64,000 nt of DNA from Aphidius gifuensis (Eukaryota > Arthropoda > Insecta > Hymenoptera > Braconidae), in the NCBI RefSeq assembly GCF_014905175.1, contig NC_057790.1, forward strand, positions 21,230,469 through 21,294,468. Reading direction: 5' to 3'. Made by a program: the position numbers and the translations under genes. A model generated the notes under the pieces. The model made no database searches. It worked only from the letters and a program-made list of their open reading frames with translations, and had not been told where the DNA came from. This document shows positions 34,701 to 46,500 of the stretch, piece by piece. Positions within the stretch are counted from its first letter, which is position 1. The number at the start of each line of letters is the position of its first letter.

Positions 34701-37700
34701 TTTTTTTATTATACTGTTGCAATCGGTAGCTTATAATGAAGCTACAGTCAAAATTTCAGGTCGATTTATTACTTTTTAAAGAAGTTGTCTCGAGTTATAT
34801 GATTAAAAAAAAGTATTTTTTTCAAAAAAAAAAATTTCGTTTTTATTTTTTATCTCGTAAACTAATTATCATATAAAAAAGTTTATTTGGAGAAAAACAT
34901 GTATTTTTTAATTTTATCGACGACTGTATTTTTTTTTTTTTTAATTTTTTAATTTTAATTTTTCTTATTTTCCACCCACGGCAACATAGCATTTTCTTGA
35001 CTTCGAGCGCTCGACGTGTTATTGCATCCAGACCCTCATTATTAAATAAAACTGTAATTTTATATTCAAATTAATACTCTCAGTTATGATGAAAAATAAA
35101 ATAATTTAGTTAAAAAAAAAAAACAATTTTTTTTTATGTCTAAGGAAGTTTTTTTTACATGCATTATATTTATTATAATAAAACAATAAATTTTTTTTTT
35201 TCTTTGATATTTAAATAATTGATATACGATGATTAAAAAAAAAAATAAAACATAACCATTAACATTTTCTTCTAATATTCAGGTTCATCAAGTACAAGAA
35301 ATAAAATTTTACATTCAACATGCGATGACGTGGCGCAGCGGTTAAGACGTCTGCTTCCCTACTCGAGGGTCTAGGTTTCGAATCCCGGTTACGGCAATTT
35401 AGGTTTAGTTTAGTATTTAGGTAGATTTTTAGGAATAAATAAATGAAAAAAACTATATATAAATAATTAGACCCTTCTCGACAAACAAAAATTAATGATG
35501 AATAAATATAAATGACAGAAAAAAAAATTAATAAAAAATGAAATTTCTTTTTCAATAATTTTTTTTTTAATTATTTCCAAATTTATTAAACTTTTAATTA
35601 TTTAAATTAAACTAAAATTGATTTGTATTAAACAATAATTTAATTGTTTGTAACTTTAAATTGTTTGTAAGAAATGTCAAATTTTTTATTTGAAAGCCAA
35701 GTACTACTTCCTACATTTGCTTATTATCATTTGAATTAAATAATTTATTAATTAAAACAAATAGTACTTCATTTAAAAAAAAACGATAAAAATTTTCTAT
35801 CAAACATTTACTATTCGAGTCAAACATATTGTGGCATAACTTTAGAAGTTTATTCCTTAAAAAATACCCCCTGTCGTTCGAAACAAGAATGTAGTCTATT
35901 ATAGGGAACGTAGTAGTGTTAGTGTCAAGGCGTGGTGGGGATACTTTTTAGAAGTTTTTTCCTTGACGAAAATGATCTATCGTTTGACACAAAACGCCAT
36001 CTGTATGAAATAATAAAATTTCGATTATTTCAAGACTTTTTTCTTTCTCCTTACAAAACAATTATAATTTATATAAAAAAAAATTATTTCTTTTTTCAAA
36101 AATTTTCTTGCCAAGAAGTTTATTTCTATTATCGAGAAATATTCTTCTTTTTTTCGTCAAAAAATTTTCTCAGTGTATATTTTATTATTTTTTTAATCAA
36201 TGATAAATTAAAATATCATGTTGTTTATTTTTTTTCTCTTTCAATTATAATTTGTTGATAAATATAAATACATGATTCACTTTTTAAACAATATTTTCTA
36301 CCTGTTCATTAATATTATCTCCACGAATAATTCTATCAAATCTCGTTAATAAATCACCCCTGTCAGTATTTAAACACGATGATTTTTTATTTTCATCAAT
36401 TGGCTCAATAATTTTCTTCACTTCATTGGTATCTTGGACTAGATAATTATCAGGCTCCTCATCATCAAACTAATTATCAAGACAATTTAAATTACAAAAC
36501 TATATAAATTTCTATTATATTAATTATAAATGTTTATCACATTTTTTTTTTTATTCTTGTTTTATTTTTATTGATAAAACTCACTGATTCCAAATCTTGA
36601 TCGTATGTAAATGTATACAAATCAGCAACAAATCTAGAATCTTTTTTATAATGCCTTGGCCAATTTCTGTTACTACTTCCCATTATTAAATTTATTTATT
36701 TTTTTTATTATATTACATCTACGCACACTCATCGAAAAACAAAATTAAACTGAGATATTTTTTGTTGAATATACAGTATAGCCAAGTTAAATTATTGTCG
36801 AGTGAAAGTAACATGTTACTTGCTTTTACCCGGTGTTAAAACGCCTTGGGATATCATTTAGATATTCCATCATTCCTATTTTCTCATTTTATAAATCTCA
36901 CTGTTTAAATGTACACTCATGTTTTTTTCATTTATCAAATAATTATAATAATAATAATTACCTTTTGTTTGAAATAAAAACAAAATAAAATCAAGTATTT
37001 GATTAAGATTGATTTATTTTTTTATATTATTTTTCGTTTTGTAAAAAAAAACTGTATGCTTCCGGACGATAATCGCTTGATTGATCATGCAAAACGACAA
37101 CTCATTGTCAGTTTAAATTTCAATAAAATTATTATTTTTAAAAATTCTTAAAATTTATCTTATATTAAATATTTTATAGATGCTATAAAATTTTACAATA
37201 ATCAGTGACCTGTTTAATAATTTATTGATAGTATAAAAGGTCATAAGAAACGTAAATAATAAAAAAAAAAAAAAAAGTATGATGCTAGTTATATAAAAAA
37301 TTTAATTAGCAAATTTTATAATATACCTGATAATTTTTCCCGCTTAAATTAAGATTTTTAGGTCTATCAGCAGATATATGTTTAGTCCAATTAGTGTGCA
37401 TTTTTATCACATGATATTAGCAAACTTACACAATAAAAAAAAAAAAAAAATATTAAATTAGTTGAATTAAATGTCAAGTTGCATGTGTCATTACTTTAGC
37501 TTCGTTTAAAATAATAATTGTTTAAATTATCTCTTACACTGAGTTGTAAAAAAGAAAAAAAAAAAAATATTGTATAAACGATGATACTCAAACTAGCACA
37601 TTGAAAAAATATTAATAGAAATTTTATGAATAAATGGAACAAGCTCGTGTTATATAAACAGAATTCACGATAGAAATGCATCAGTTTTGATTTAGTTTTT

Positions 37701-40008
37701 TTTTTTTCATCTTATACTATGGGATTATTTTTATTCACCCAAACACCCCCCTTGTTATTGGACATGGAACACTGTGAACGAATAATGGGGGGATGATAAA
37801 AGTATTGGGGGAGGTTTAAACAAACCCTGTGTTGGCCATTGATTTTTCAAGTTCAAGGGAACAAAGTAAAAAAAAAAATATATTATTCATCTCACTGAGC
37901 ATGTTTAGTAAGATAAAATTATTATTATTATTTTCTTAATTTAAAAAAATAATATAAAAATAAGCTAACACTTCAAATTAAGTTTGTTTTTTTTTATCTA
38001 TGATTAAAAATAAAAATAAAACTTGAGATGGATTATATCTAGCTTTGCGCGTGCTCTATAAAGACTTTAAATGAAATATCCATGTTTTTGTGAATCATCA
38101 TCATTATTATCAACAACAACAACAAGAAGGAAAAAAATAAAAATATTACTCACACGACGTTCTTCTTCACGTGCAGCACGTAAATGTGATTCAATGACAT
38201 CAAGATCAATTTTTGGTAATGCTGTTTCAATATTATAAATATCAAAACTACCTGGTACTTTATCAACAGCATCTTGACGATATTTATTATCATTTTTACG
38301 TTGATTAATATGTGTTTGTTGACGTCTACGTGCTTGATGATTTCTAGTCATTTTTTCTTTTTTACGACAATCAATTATTGTTGTATCAATATTTTTATCA
38401 TCATTAAATTTATTTGTATCTTCAATAATACCATTTAATGATTCCATTGCAACAACATCTGGTACTGGTTGAACGTATTTTTCAAGATCAACACCAATAT
38501 CACGTCCAATTGATGATAATAAATCAATTTCTTCAATTTTTGTATATGGCTGTTGTTCTGGTGTTGATATATCTGATTCTGTTATTTCAATATCATTTAT
38601 ATTTTTTGTTAATTCATCATTTATCATTTGAGGATGTTTTGTTATTTCCGTTATTAAATCCATTCGCTTCATTGAAACTTCCTCTTGCTAAAATTAAAAA
38701 AAAATATACATATTTATTTTTAAAAAATAATTATAATATTTTTAAGTTATTTATTTATTATAAAAAATTTAATAATATATATTACCTCACAATTTTTAAC
38801 TGTATCAGATGGTATTTTTTCAATTTCTGGAAATTGTGGTAATTCAATTAAACTTGATTGTAATTCAGCAACTTCAAATTCAATTGGTTGATCGTGATTC
38901 CAAGGTTGTAAATAATTACTATCAATAATATCGTTTGAATTACAAGGTGTTACAATAATTTTTTCGTTGTGTGAATCTTTTATACTTTTAACGTAATTTA
39001 AACACTTTTCTGATGATGATACAACACCGTCATAAAATTCACTTACCGCCTGATAAAAAAAAAAAGATAATTAAAATTAAAAAAAAATAAAAATCATCAA
39101 ATATATGTTAATTATATTTACCTGTATATTTAGCTTTGATTTTTCATAAAAAAATTTATTTTTTCCTTTACAATTATCAAGACGATTAACACTATCAAAT
39201 TTTTTTATATTAACAATATTATTATTATTATTTTTAACTTCAATATTTATTGAATCTTGTTCATTTATTTTTGATGATAAATTACTATCTGGTTGATCTT
39301 CATCAGCAAATATTGATAAAAATGATGATCCTAAATGTTGAAAACCTGGATAATTTGGATTAATTATACCACGACAATGTCCAGGAATAATATTATCTTC
39401 ACTATTATCTGAACAATCTGAACCTGCTGAATATTCATGAGCTAGAAAAATAAATTTTCATTAAAAAATTGTGTATAAAATATAAATTTGTATTTTATAT
39501 TTACCTTCGTAGTCTGATAAACTATCAGCAGAACTACTCAATGATAATCTCGAAACATTTAAATTATTATTATTGTTGTTGTTGTTGTTGTTGTTATTGA
39601 TATTATTATTTATATTATTAAGTGTATTTATATTATTGTTGATGTTGTTGTTAATACGTTTTGAATTGTTAACATTATTAACATTTGAACGTGCAACAGC
39701 AACTGATGACCATCTTGTTGTATCTTCAGCAACTCGAAAACCTTGAATTTCGTATCCAAGTGTTTTATTGTAATCACCACTAGTATGATTAATTTTTTCA
39801 CTTGATGATAATTTATTATCATCAATTATTTTTGATCCAGATGCTGTCTCAAAATTTTGACGATCAATTTGACTGTTATTAAATAAAATATTAAATATGT
39901 TAAATTATTAGTAATATATTTTTTATCAATTTTTTTTTTCAATTTAACTTACTTGTTGTTTACTCCATTGTGGATTGCAATTGGCACGAGGGCGTCTTTG
40001 ATCCGCAT
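31725..40008 (-). CDS. Schip1: schwannomin-interacting protein 1 (Schip1), long isoform
   Basis: Exons, 5' to 3': 39953-40008, 39505-39872, 39122-39441, 38786-39049, 38154-38687, 33031-33142, 32594-32958, 32307-32518 and 31725-31878; phases fit and give 794 residues. The C-terminal third is diagnostic: DREEIRKRLAMG, then KPSLQSRLQSGMNLQICF, DEADFFARQARLQTEARMAL, and the coiled coil LQVVANDLHARIAVLNEALV with HMEQDSMLVDVEDLTRYL. IDLDVIESHLRAAREEERR before the large intron matches the EALEKHL segment of vertebrate SCHIP1. The N-terminal half is acidic, low-complexity and rich in Asn (Asn run near 39565-39650). SCHIP1 binds the Merlin/NF2 tumour suppressor; in flies it links Merlin to Hippo signalling via Tao kinase. 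The C-terminus continues about 50 residues past the usual end. Two other first-exon sets lie inside the 5.0-kb intron, which also carries a 3-kb inverted-repeat element. Confidence 0.9.
31904..31928 (-). other. Schip1: candidate 25-nt alternative exon of Schip1 causing an early stop
   Basis: On the minus strand a good acceptor (TCGTCTCTTAG) and donor (GTGAGC) bracket 25 nt of balanced composition. Joined to the preceding exon (phase 2) it reads Leu-Asn-Lys-stop, so inclusion would end the protein right after DLTRY-LNK. That would resemble the shorter C-terminus of other SCHIP1 proteins. Confidence 0.35.
34382..34479. repeat. central loop of the foldback element
   Basis: This is the unpaired spacer between the arms and the most GC-rich part of the element. 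It contains its own small inverted motifs: CGCGAACGCG...TTCGCGCG around 34428-34449, and TTTGTATATCCATATAAATACAAAC just after. These could extend a cruciform or terminal hairpin. Confidence 0.6.
35331..35396 (+). repeat. tRNA-derived SINE-like segment in the right arm
   Basis: TGGCGCAGCGG matches the pol III A box of a tRNA gene and GGTTTCGAATCCC at 35374-35386 matches the B box with one extra T. The spacing suits a tRNA with a longer variable region. The acceptor stem pairs poorly, so I do not call a functional tRNA. A rearranged remnant (CGAAACCTGAACCC next to TTCGTCGCATG) sits at the mirror position in the left arm near 33691-33714. Confidence 0.6.
36302..36469 (-). CDS. Schip1: alternative Schip1 exon (second exon of a short isoform)
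   Basis: A 168-nt exon with an acceptor (GATAATTAG) and donor (CAG then GTAGAA) reads FDDEEPDNYLVQDTNEVKKI and ends in DNINEQ on a codon boundary. It splices in phase to the shared exon at 33142 (RRNDREEIRKRL). The exon is not used by the long isoform in my model, although its phase would also allow that. Confidence 0.65.
36585..36683 (-). CDS. Schip1: alternative first coding exon of Schip1 (short isoform A)
   Basis: An ATG at 36683 opens 33 codons, MGSSNRNWPRHYKKDSRF and on to DQDLES, ending exactly at a GTGAGT donor. It joins in phase to 36302-36469 and then to the shared C-terminal exons. This implies a separate promoter inside the gene. The peptide has no recognised domain. Confidence 0.6.
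37327..37401 (-). CDS. Schip1: alternative first coding exon of Schip1 (short isoform B)
   Basis: An ATG at 37401 opens 25 codons (MHTNWTKHISADRPKNLNLS, then GKNYQ) ending on a codon boundary at a GTATAT donor. Composition is clearly less AT-rich than the flanks. The phase fits either the exon at 36469 or the shared exon at 33142. A chance open frame cannot be excluded. Confidence 0.45.
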
Positions 40009-40018
40009 GACGTATTTC

Positions 40019-43000
40019 CTGTATTATAAAAATATAAAAAATATATAAAAATTAATGATATAAATTGATTTTATAAATATAAAAAAATTTAATAATTTAA
40101 TGATAAAATATAATTAAATAAAACCTTATAAATTTAAATTTGTTTAAAATCAATTTTAATTTTATTTTTTTCTTTTTTTTTTTTACGGATCAATATAAAT
40201 AGAAAACTTATATCGATAATAATAATTTATATATTTATATAAAACTATAATATAAACAAAATAAATTAAATGACCTCGAAAAATAATTTAAAAAAAAATT
40301 AATATAATGTTCATCGACCGCCAGCCACCATTTGACGCATCACACGTTCTTTGCTAAATTCATTGACACTTGTTCCGTTTTCTCTCCGCCCATTTTTACC
40401 GCTCCAAATAGCCACGAAAAAAAAAATAAATCCATTATAAACATTGTCTCAATCAATGTATCAATCTCAATGGAATCAAATAATTTTTTTTTGCTTTATA
40501 AATATATAATTTTAGCATAATATATTTATACTCACCGGTGATCATGTTAAAGCCGCGCGCATATACACAAAAACTATTTTATAATATATTTTTTTATATT
40601 TTCATCGTCATTTATCGACTTGACATGTACACATAGTGGTACACAGCCTTGAATAATATATATATATATTTTCATGCACACATAAAAAACCGTTATATAT
40701 GTATTTTTTTTGTTTTTGTCTTGATTGAAAAAATTTCAATTTAACATTCTTTTTGTTTTATATTATTTTTTTCTTTGCACAGTTTTAGATAGACTAGGTA
40801 TTTAACCACCCACCTACCCACTTTATCAACCCATCCACCCACTCGTATATTTGCTTACATTGTATATCTGTATTTTCATTCTACTTATAAATGCATTTGT
40901 ATTCATTGACCGTGCCCTTTCCGCGCTGGCGCGATTTCCTCCTATCGCATTGCTCGACATTGTTCACTTTTTTAATAATTGATAACAATATAAATAAACA
41001 ATAAAAAACAAATTTAACATATCAATTATTAAAATATACTTTTCATTTAATATTATATTGTAAATTTTATTTTTTTTCTCGTTTAATTTTATTATGAAAT
41101 ATATACCTACACTCTCTCTTTTCCATTTTTTTTTTTTGGTCTTTCAAAACAAATCGATAATACTTACTATGACGTCATATTTACAAGTACTTATTTGGAT
41201 TCTAAATGTCGCCGAGAGTAAATTAATTTTAATTTATAAATTAAATATAATAATTAAAATTTAATTTTATCTATTTGACATATAATGTTGTTGTGAAATA
41301 AAATTATAAAAATTATTTTTCTTGTTTAAAATTTCGATTAATTTTATATTATTTGTAATATTTTTTTTGCCATTAATATTATGCTTTAAATAATATTATT
41401 ATTCTATTAAATTAATGGCTATTATTTGGTATTATATTTAAAAAATTTTACATATGCACTAGAGGTCATTGACTTACCTGTTTCTCTGTAGATTTTAACG
41501 CTGACAATCTTCGAGTTTTTAGAAAAAAATAATTTTCTTTTTTGAAATTTTAAATGATCGATAAGTTAAAATAATTTGAGGGAATTTATTGATAATATTA
41601 ATTGAATATTATGTTAAATAAAAATTTAAACTGTTAATTATGTTCTTTTTTCATATATGTATAACAAAAAAAAAAAAATATGGGTGTGAACACAATAGTA
41701 AATTTTTTAGCTAGCTGAGCGAACCGGATCGTACTTTAGCCCTCTGTCTCTTCTTTTATTATTGCTCTGTAAAACTACCCCTTGAGAGTTACTCGCATGC
41801 GCAATATTTATCGTCAACAAGACGTAAAAATAAAAAATATTTTCTTATTATTTTATGTTATATTATTATACTGACCGATCAATCATCAATAAAATAAAAT
41901 GATTGGAAATATATTTTTTCGAATTTCATTAAACGAAAAAAATTAAAAAATAAATTAAAAAATTTAATATAATTTTTAGATGATTAATAATAATTAAGGC
42001 ATATCTATTTGTTTTTTTTTTTTTTTGTTAGTTTGCATTATATATTTTTTTTAACCCTGTAAATACTATGTTAGTTCATTATTTTTATTTTTTCATTAAA
42101 GATGCATTGTTAATTCGACAAAGTTCTGATACCTGGCATCACGTAAAAATATATTTTTATAATCCAATTAAATTATGAATTAATTTAAACAGATAAACAA
42201 ATATATAGCTCGTTATAAATTTAATTTTACATTCATTTAAATGCATATCTTTGAAGATCAAAAAATTACTTTAATCACTTATCATACTGTGACCATGAAA
42301 TTATTTGATTTAAAATTTTTTTTGTATTTGAAATTTGCACAGCTGTTGATGACGTAAGATTTTAATTATCGACAAGTATAAAATATTTAAAAGATCAAGA
42401 ATTTTTTAAATATATATTTCAAATGAAAATACTAGGAATTAATAATGAAAAAATAAAAAAATTGCATGCTAGAATAAACTTTGATAGTTTAATTTTTTTA
42501 GTTGGAAAAAAAATTTGAGATTATTTTATGATTCGAAATTTATTTACATTATGATTAAGAGAATAAAAGATAAATTAATTTTAGAATAAATTTATCAAGT
42601 TTAATTATTATTTAAAAAAAAAATATAATAACATAAATATAATTAAACATGCAGATATAAAATGTAAATAAAATACATGCAACAGCCAGTAAACAAGACT
42701 GAAAAATTTTTTAATATTAAACATTATTTTATAAATAATTACTAATGTTTTTGTAAATAATAAAAAAAAATATTTATATCATCGATTTTTTTTTTTTTGT
42801 TTTTTAAAGATTTTAATATGCATACAATAAGTTGACTATAAGCTAAGAAATTTTTTTTATTTTGATATAGAAAAATCTTTGAAATACTGTAGTTGCAATT
42901 GATCGATTTTTAGAACTCTTTTGAAAACTTTATTAGCTTGTTTTAGATTGCGAAAAAATACATGATGCATTAAAAAAATATATATTTTTTGATTGATAGA

Positions 43001-43509
43001 ATAATATTATACAAAGAAGCAACATGATGTTTATGAAATAACAATCAAGAAATATATATTTAAAGAATATGAGTGAAATTATTTAAAAAGAACTTTGTGT
43101 AAATGAAAAAAATGAAAACATATAATATTTTTCACTGGAGATTCGTCTTATCGTTTCACATAATAATATGATTGTAAATAATTACATTAACATTTTTATT
43201 ATAAGTATCTCATGAGGATTTGATGTTGTTTATATAATTAAGAAAAATAAGTATTGATCAAGATGGCATTGATTGATTTTGAAGTCGATAAATAAACAGG
43301 AAATTTTTGAATAAACAACTATTTAAAATATTTAGAAAACAAATGAAAAAATAATAATTAACAAAAAAAATTGATGGTACTTTCTTTTGAAAAAGAATAT
43401 CAACAGACAGTTAAATATTTTTTTATGAATAAAAGATAAAAAGAAGAAATTTTTTGATGAACAAAGCAGAGCAAGAAGAACTACTGTACGATAATCAAAA
43501 AATAATACG
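40019..43509. promoter_or_regulatory. Schip1 5' region and upstream region of the silk-like gene
   Basis: Two minus-strand donors suggest noncoding first exons of Schip1: GTGAGT at 40530-40535, with a GC-rich patch (CCGCGCGC) just upstream, and GTAAGT at 41472-41477 after AAACAG. Other GC-richer patches are at 40315-40420, 40795-40960 and 41710-41800, which may be promoters. From about 41850 to 43500 the sequence is uniformly AT-rich with no gene; it is the upstream region of the plus-strand silk-like gene, and I see no clear TATA box. Confidence 0.4.
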
Positions 43510-46500
43510 ATGATTCGGATCACAAAATTTCTAGTGTTCAGCATTTTTGCTGTGTACTTAATTGGTAAGATTTTATAATAATTAATCTTTTTTATTTTTG
43601 AGTTAACGTGATTTTGGTTAAATTGTAATAAAAACGACCGATTGATAAGCAAGTAGATTTATGTGTAAAATTTATATAAAATATAGAGAAAATTAAATTT
43701 ATTTATATTGTGAATTACAGCGGCAACACCAAGTAATTCACGGGCTGTGAATAACGGATGGGGTGATGATAATTACGACATACCTATATCAAGTGAAAAT
43801 GGAAATGACAATGGAGGAAACAGTGGAACTAGTGCAATAACCGGATCACAATCATACAGCTACTCTGGATCAGTAGGATCTAGCAATACTGGTACAGGAT
43901 CAGGAAGTGGATCAGCCAGTAGTTCTTCAGCAGGTGCAAGTTCAGGATCCTCTGGTCAAAGTGGATCAGCCAGTAGCGCTGCAGCAGCTGCAGCAGCAGC
44001 AAGTTCAGGATCATCAAGTGATGGTTTAACAGGTCAAAGTGGATCAGCCAGTAGCGCTGCAGCAGCTGCAGCAGCTGCAAGTTCAGGGTCATCTGGTGGT
44101 GGCTCGTCTAGTCAAAGTGGATCATCCAGTAACGCTGGATCCTCTACGAGTACAGGACCAGCTGGTACTGTTGTATCCAGTAACAGTGGATCATCTAGTA
44201 ATTCTGGATCATTGACAAGTACAGGACCATCTGGTACTGTTTCATCCAGTAACAGTGGATCATCAAGTAACGCTGGATCATCTACAAAAACAGGACCAGC
44301 TGGTACTGTTGTATCCAGTAACAGTGGATCATCAAGTAACGCTGGATCTGCTACAAAAACAGGACCAGCTGGTACTGTTGTAGCCAGTAACAGTGGATCA
44401 TCAAGTAACGCTGGATCAGTTACAAAAACAGGTTCATCTGGTACTGTTTCATCCAGTAACAGTGGATCATCAAGTAACGCTGGATCTGCTACAAAAACAG
44501 GACCATCCGGTACTGTATCATCCAGTAACAGTGGCTCATCAAGTAACGCTGGATCATCTACAAGAACAGGACCAGCTGGTACTGTTGTATCCAGTAACAG
44601 TGGATCATCAAGTAACGCTGGATCTGCTACAAAAACAGGTTTATCTGGTACTGTTTCATCCAGTAACAGTGGATCATCAAGTAACGCTGGATCATCTACA
44701 AAAACAGGACCAGCTGGTACTGTTGTATCTAGTAACAGTGGATCATCAAGTAACGCTGGATCAGTTACAAAAACAGGTCCATCTGGAACAGTTTCATCCA
44801 GTAACAGTGGATCATCAAGTAACGCTGGATCATCTACAAGAACAGGACCAGCCGGTACTGTTGTATCCAGTAACAGTGGATCATCAAGTAACGCTGGATC
44901 CATAACAAAAGCAGGACCATCCGGTACTGTATCATCTAGTAACAGTGGCTCATCAAGTAACGCTGGATCATCTACAAGAACAGGACCAGCTGGTACTGTT
45001 GTATCCAGTAACAGTGGATCAACAAGTAACGCTGGATCTGCTACAAAAACAGGACCAGCTGGTACTGTTGTAGCCAGTAACAGTGGATCATCAAGTAACG
45101 CTGGATCAGTTACAAGAACAGGACCAGCTGGTACTGTTGTATCCAGTAACAGTGGATCATCAAGTAACGCTGGATCAGTTACAAAAACAGGTCCATCTGG
45201 AACAGTTTCATCCAGTAACAGTGGATCATCAAGTAACGCTGGATCATCTACAAGAACAGGACCAGCCGGTACTGTTGTATCCAGTAACAGTGGATCATCA
45301 AGTAACGCTGGATCAGTTACAAAAACAGGTCCATCTGGTACTGTTGTATCCAGTAACAGTGGATCATCAAGTAACGCTGGATCTGCTACGAAAACAGGAC
45401 CAGCTGGTACTGTTGTATCCAGTAACAGTGGATCATCAAGTAACGCTGGATCTGCTACAAAAACAGGACCAGCTGGTACTGTTGTAGCCAGTAACAGTGG
45501 ATCATCAAGTAACGCTGGATCAGTTACAAAAACAGGTCCATCTGGTACTGTTGTAGCCAGTAACAGTGGATCATCAAGTAACGCTGGATCAGTTACAAAA
45601 ACAGGTCCATCTGGTACTGTTGTATCCAGTAACAGTGGATCATCAAGTAACGCTGGATCTGCTACAAAAACAGGTCCATCTGGTACTGTTTCATCCAGTA
45701 ACAGTGGATCATCAAGTAACGCTGGATCAGTTACAAAAACAGGTCCATCTGGTACTGTTGTATCCAGTAACAGTGGATCATCAAGTAACGCTGGATCAGT
45801 TACAAAAACAGGACCAGCTGGTACTGTTTCATCCAGTAACAGTGGATCATCAAGTAACGCTGGATCAGTTACAAAAACAGGTCCATCTGGTACTGTTTCA
45901 TCCAGTAACAGTGGATCATCAAGTAACGCTGGATCATCTACAAAAACAGGACCATCCGGTACTGTATCATCCAGTAACAGTGGATCATCAAGTAACGCTG
46001 GATCAGTTACAAAAACAGGTCCATCTGGTACTGTTGTATCCAGTAACAGTGGATCATCAAGTAACGCTGGATCTGCTACAAAAACAGGACCAGCTGGTAC
46101 TGTTGTAGCCAGTAACAGTGGATCATCAAGTAACGCTGGATCATCTACAAAAACAGGACCAGCTGGTACTGTTGTAGCCAGTAACAGTGGATCATCAAGT
46201 AACGCTGGATCAGTTACAAAAACAGGTTTATCTGGTACTGTTTCATCCAGTAACAGTGGATCATCAAGTAACGCTGGATCATCTACAAAAACAGGACCAG
46301 CTGGTACTGTTGTATCTAGTAACAGTGGATCATCAAGTAACGCTGGATCAGTTACAAAAACAGGACCAGCTGGTACTGTTGTATCCAGTAACAGTGGATC
46401 ATCAAGTAACGCTGGATCAGTTACAAAAACAGGTCCATCTGGTACTGTTTCATCCAGTAACAGTGGATCATCAAGTAACGCTGGATCCATAACAAAAGCA

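Larger units (their letters stand above)
33161..36175. mobile_element. 3015-bp long terminal-inverted-repeat (foldback) element, TA flanked
   Basis: The element starts CACTGAGAAAA at 33161 and ends TTTTCTCAGTG at 36175, with TA immediately outside both ends, as expected for a TA target-site duplication (Tc1/mariner-type insertion). The inverted arms run nearly the whole length: left about 33161-34381 and right about 34480-36175, meeting at a 98-bp GC-richer loop. Matching pairs include TACTGAGTTATTAATTTAAC near 34350 against its complement near 34490, and ATGAAGTACTATTTGTTTTA near 33424 against the complement near 35755. Arms are diverged and the right is longer because it keeps a tRNA-like segment. 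No transposase is visible, so it is non-autonomous. It occupies nearly all of a Schip1 intron. Confidence 0.85.

Noticed and set aside
35331..35396. Functional tRNA gene
   Set aside because: A and B boxes are good, but the acceptor stem pairs poorly, the B box has an extra base, and it lies inside a repeat arm with a decayed mirror copy.
43332..43652. 106-codon minus-strand ORF upstream of the silk-like gene
   Set aside because: Low-complexity AT-rich frame overlapping the signal-peptide exon of the plus-strand gene; no domain.
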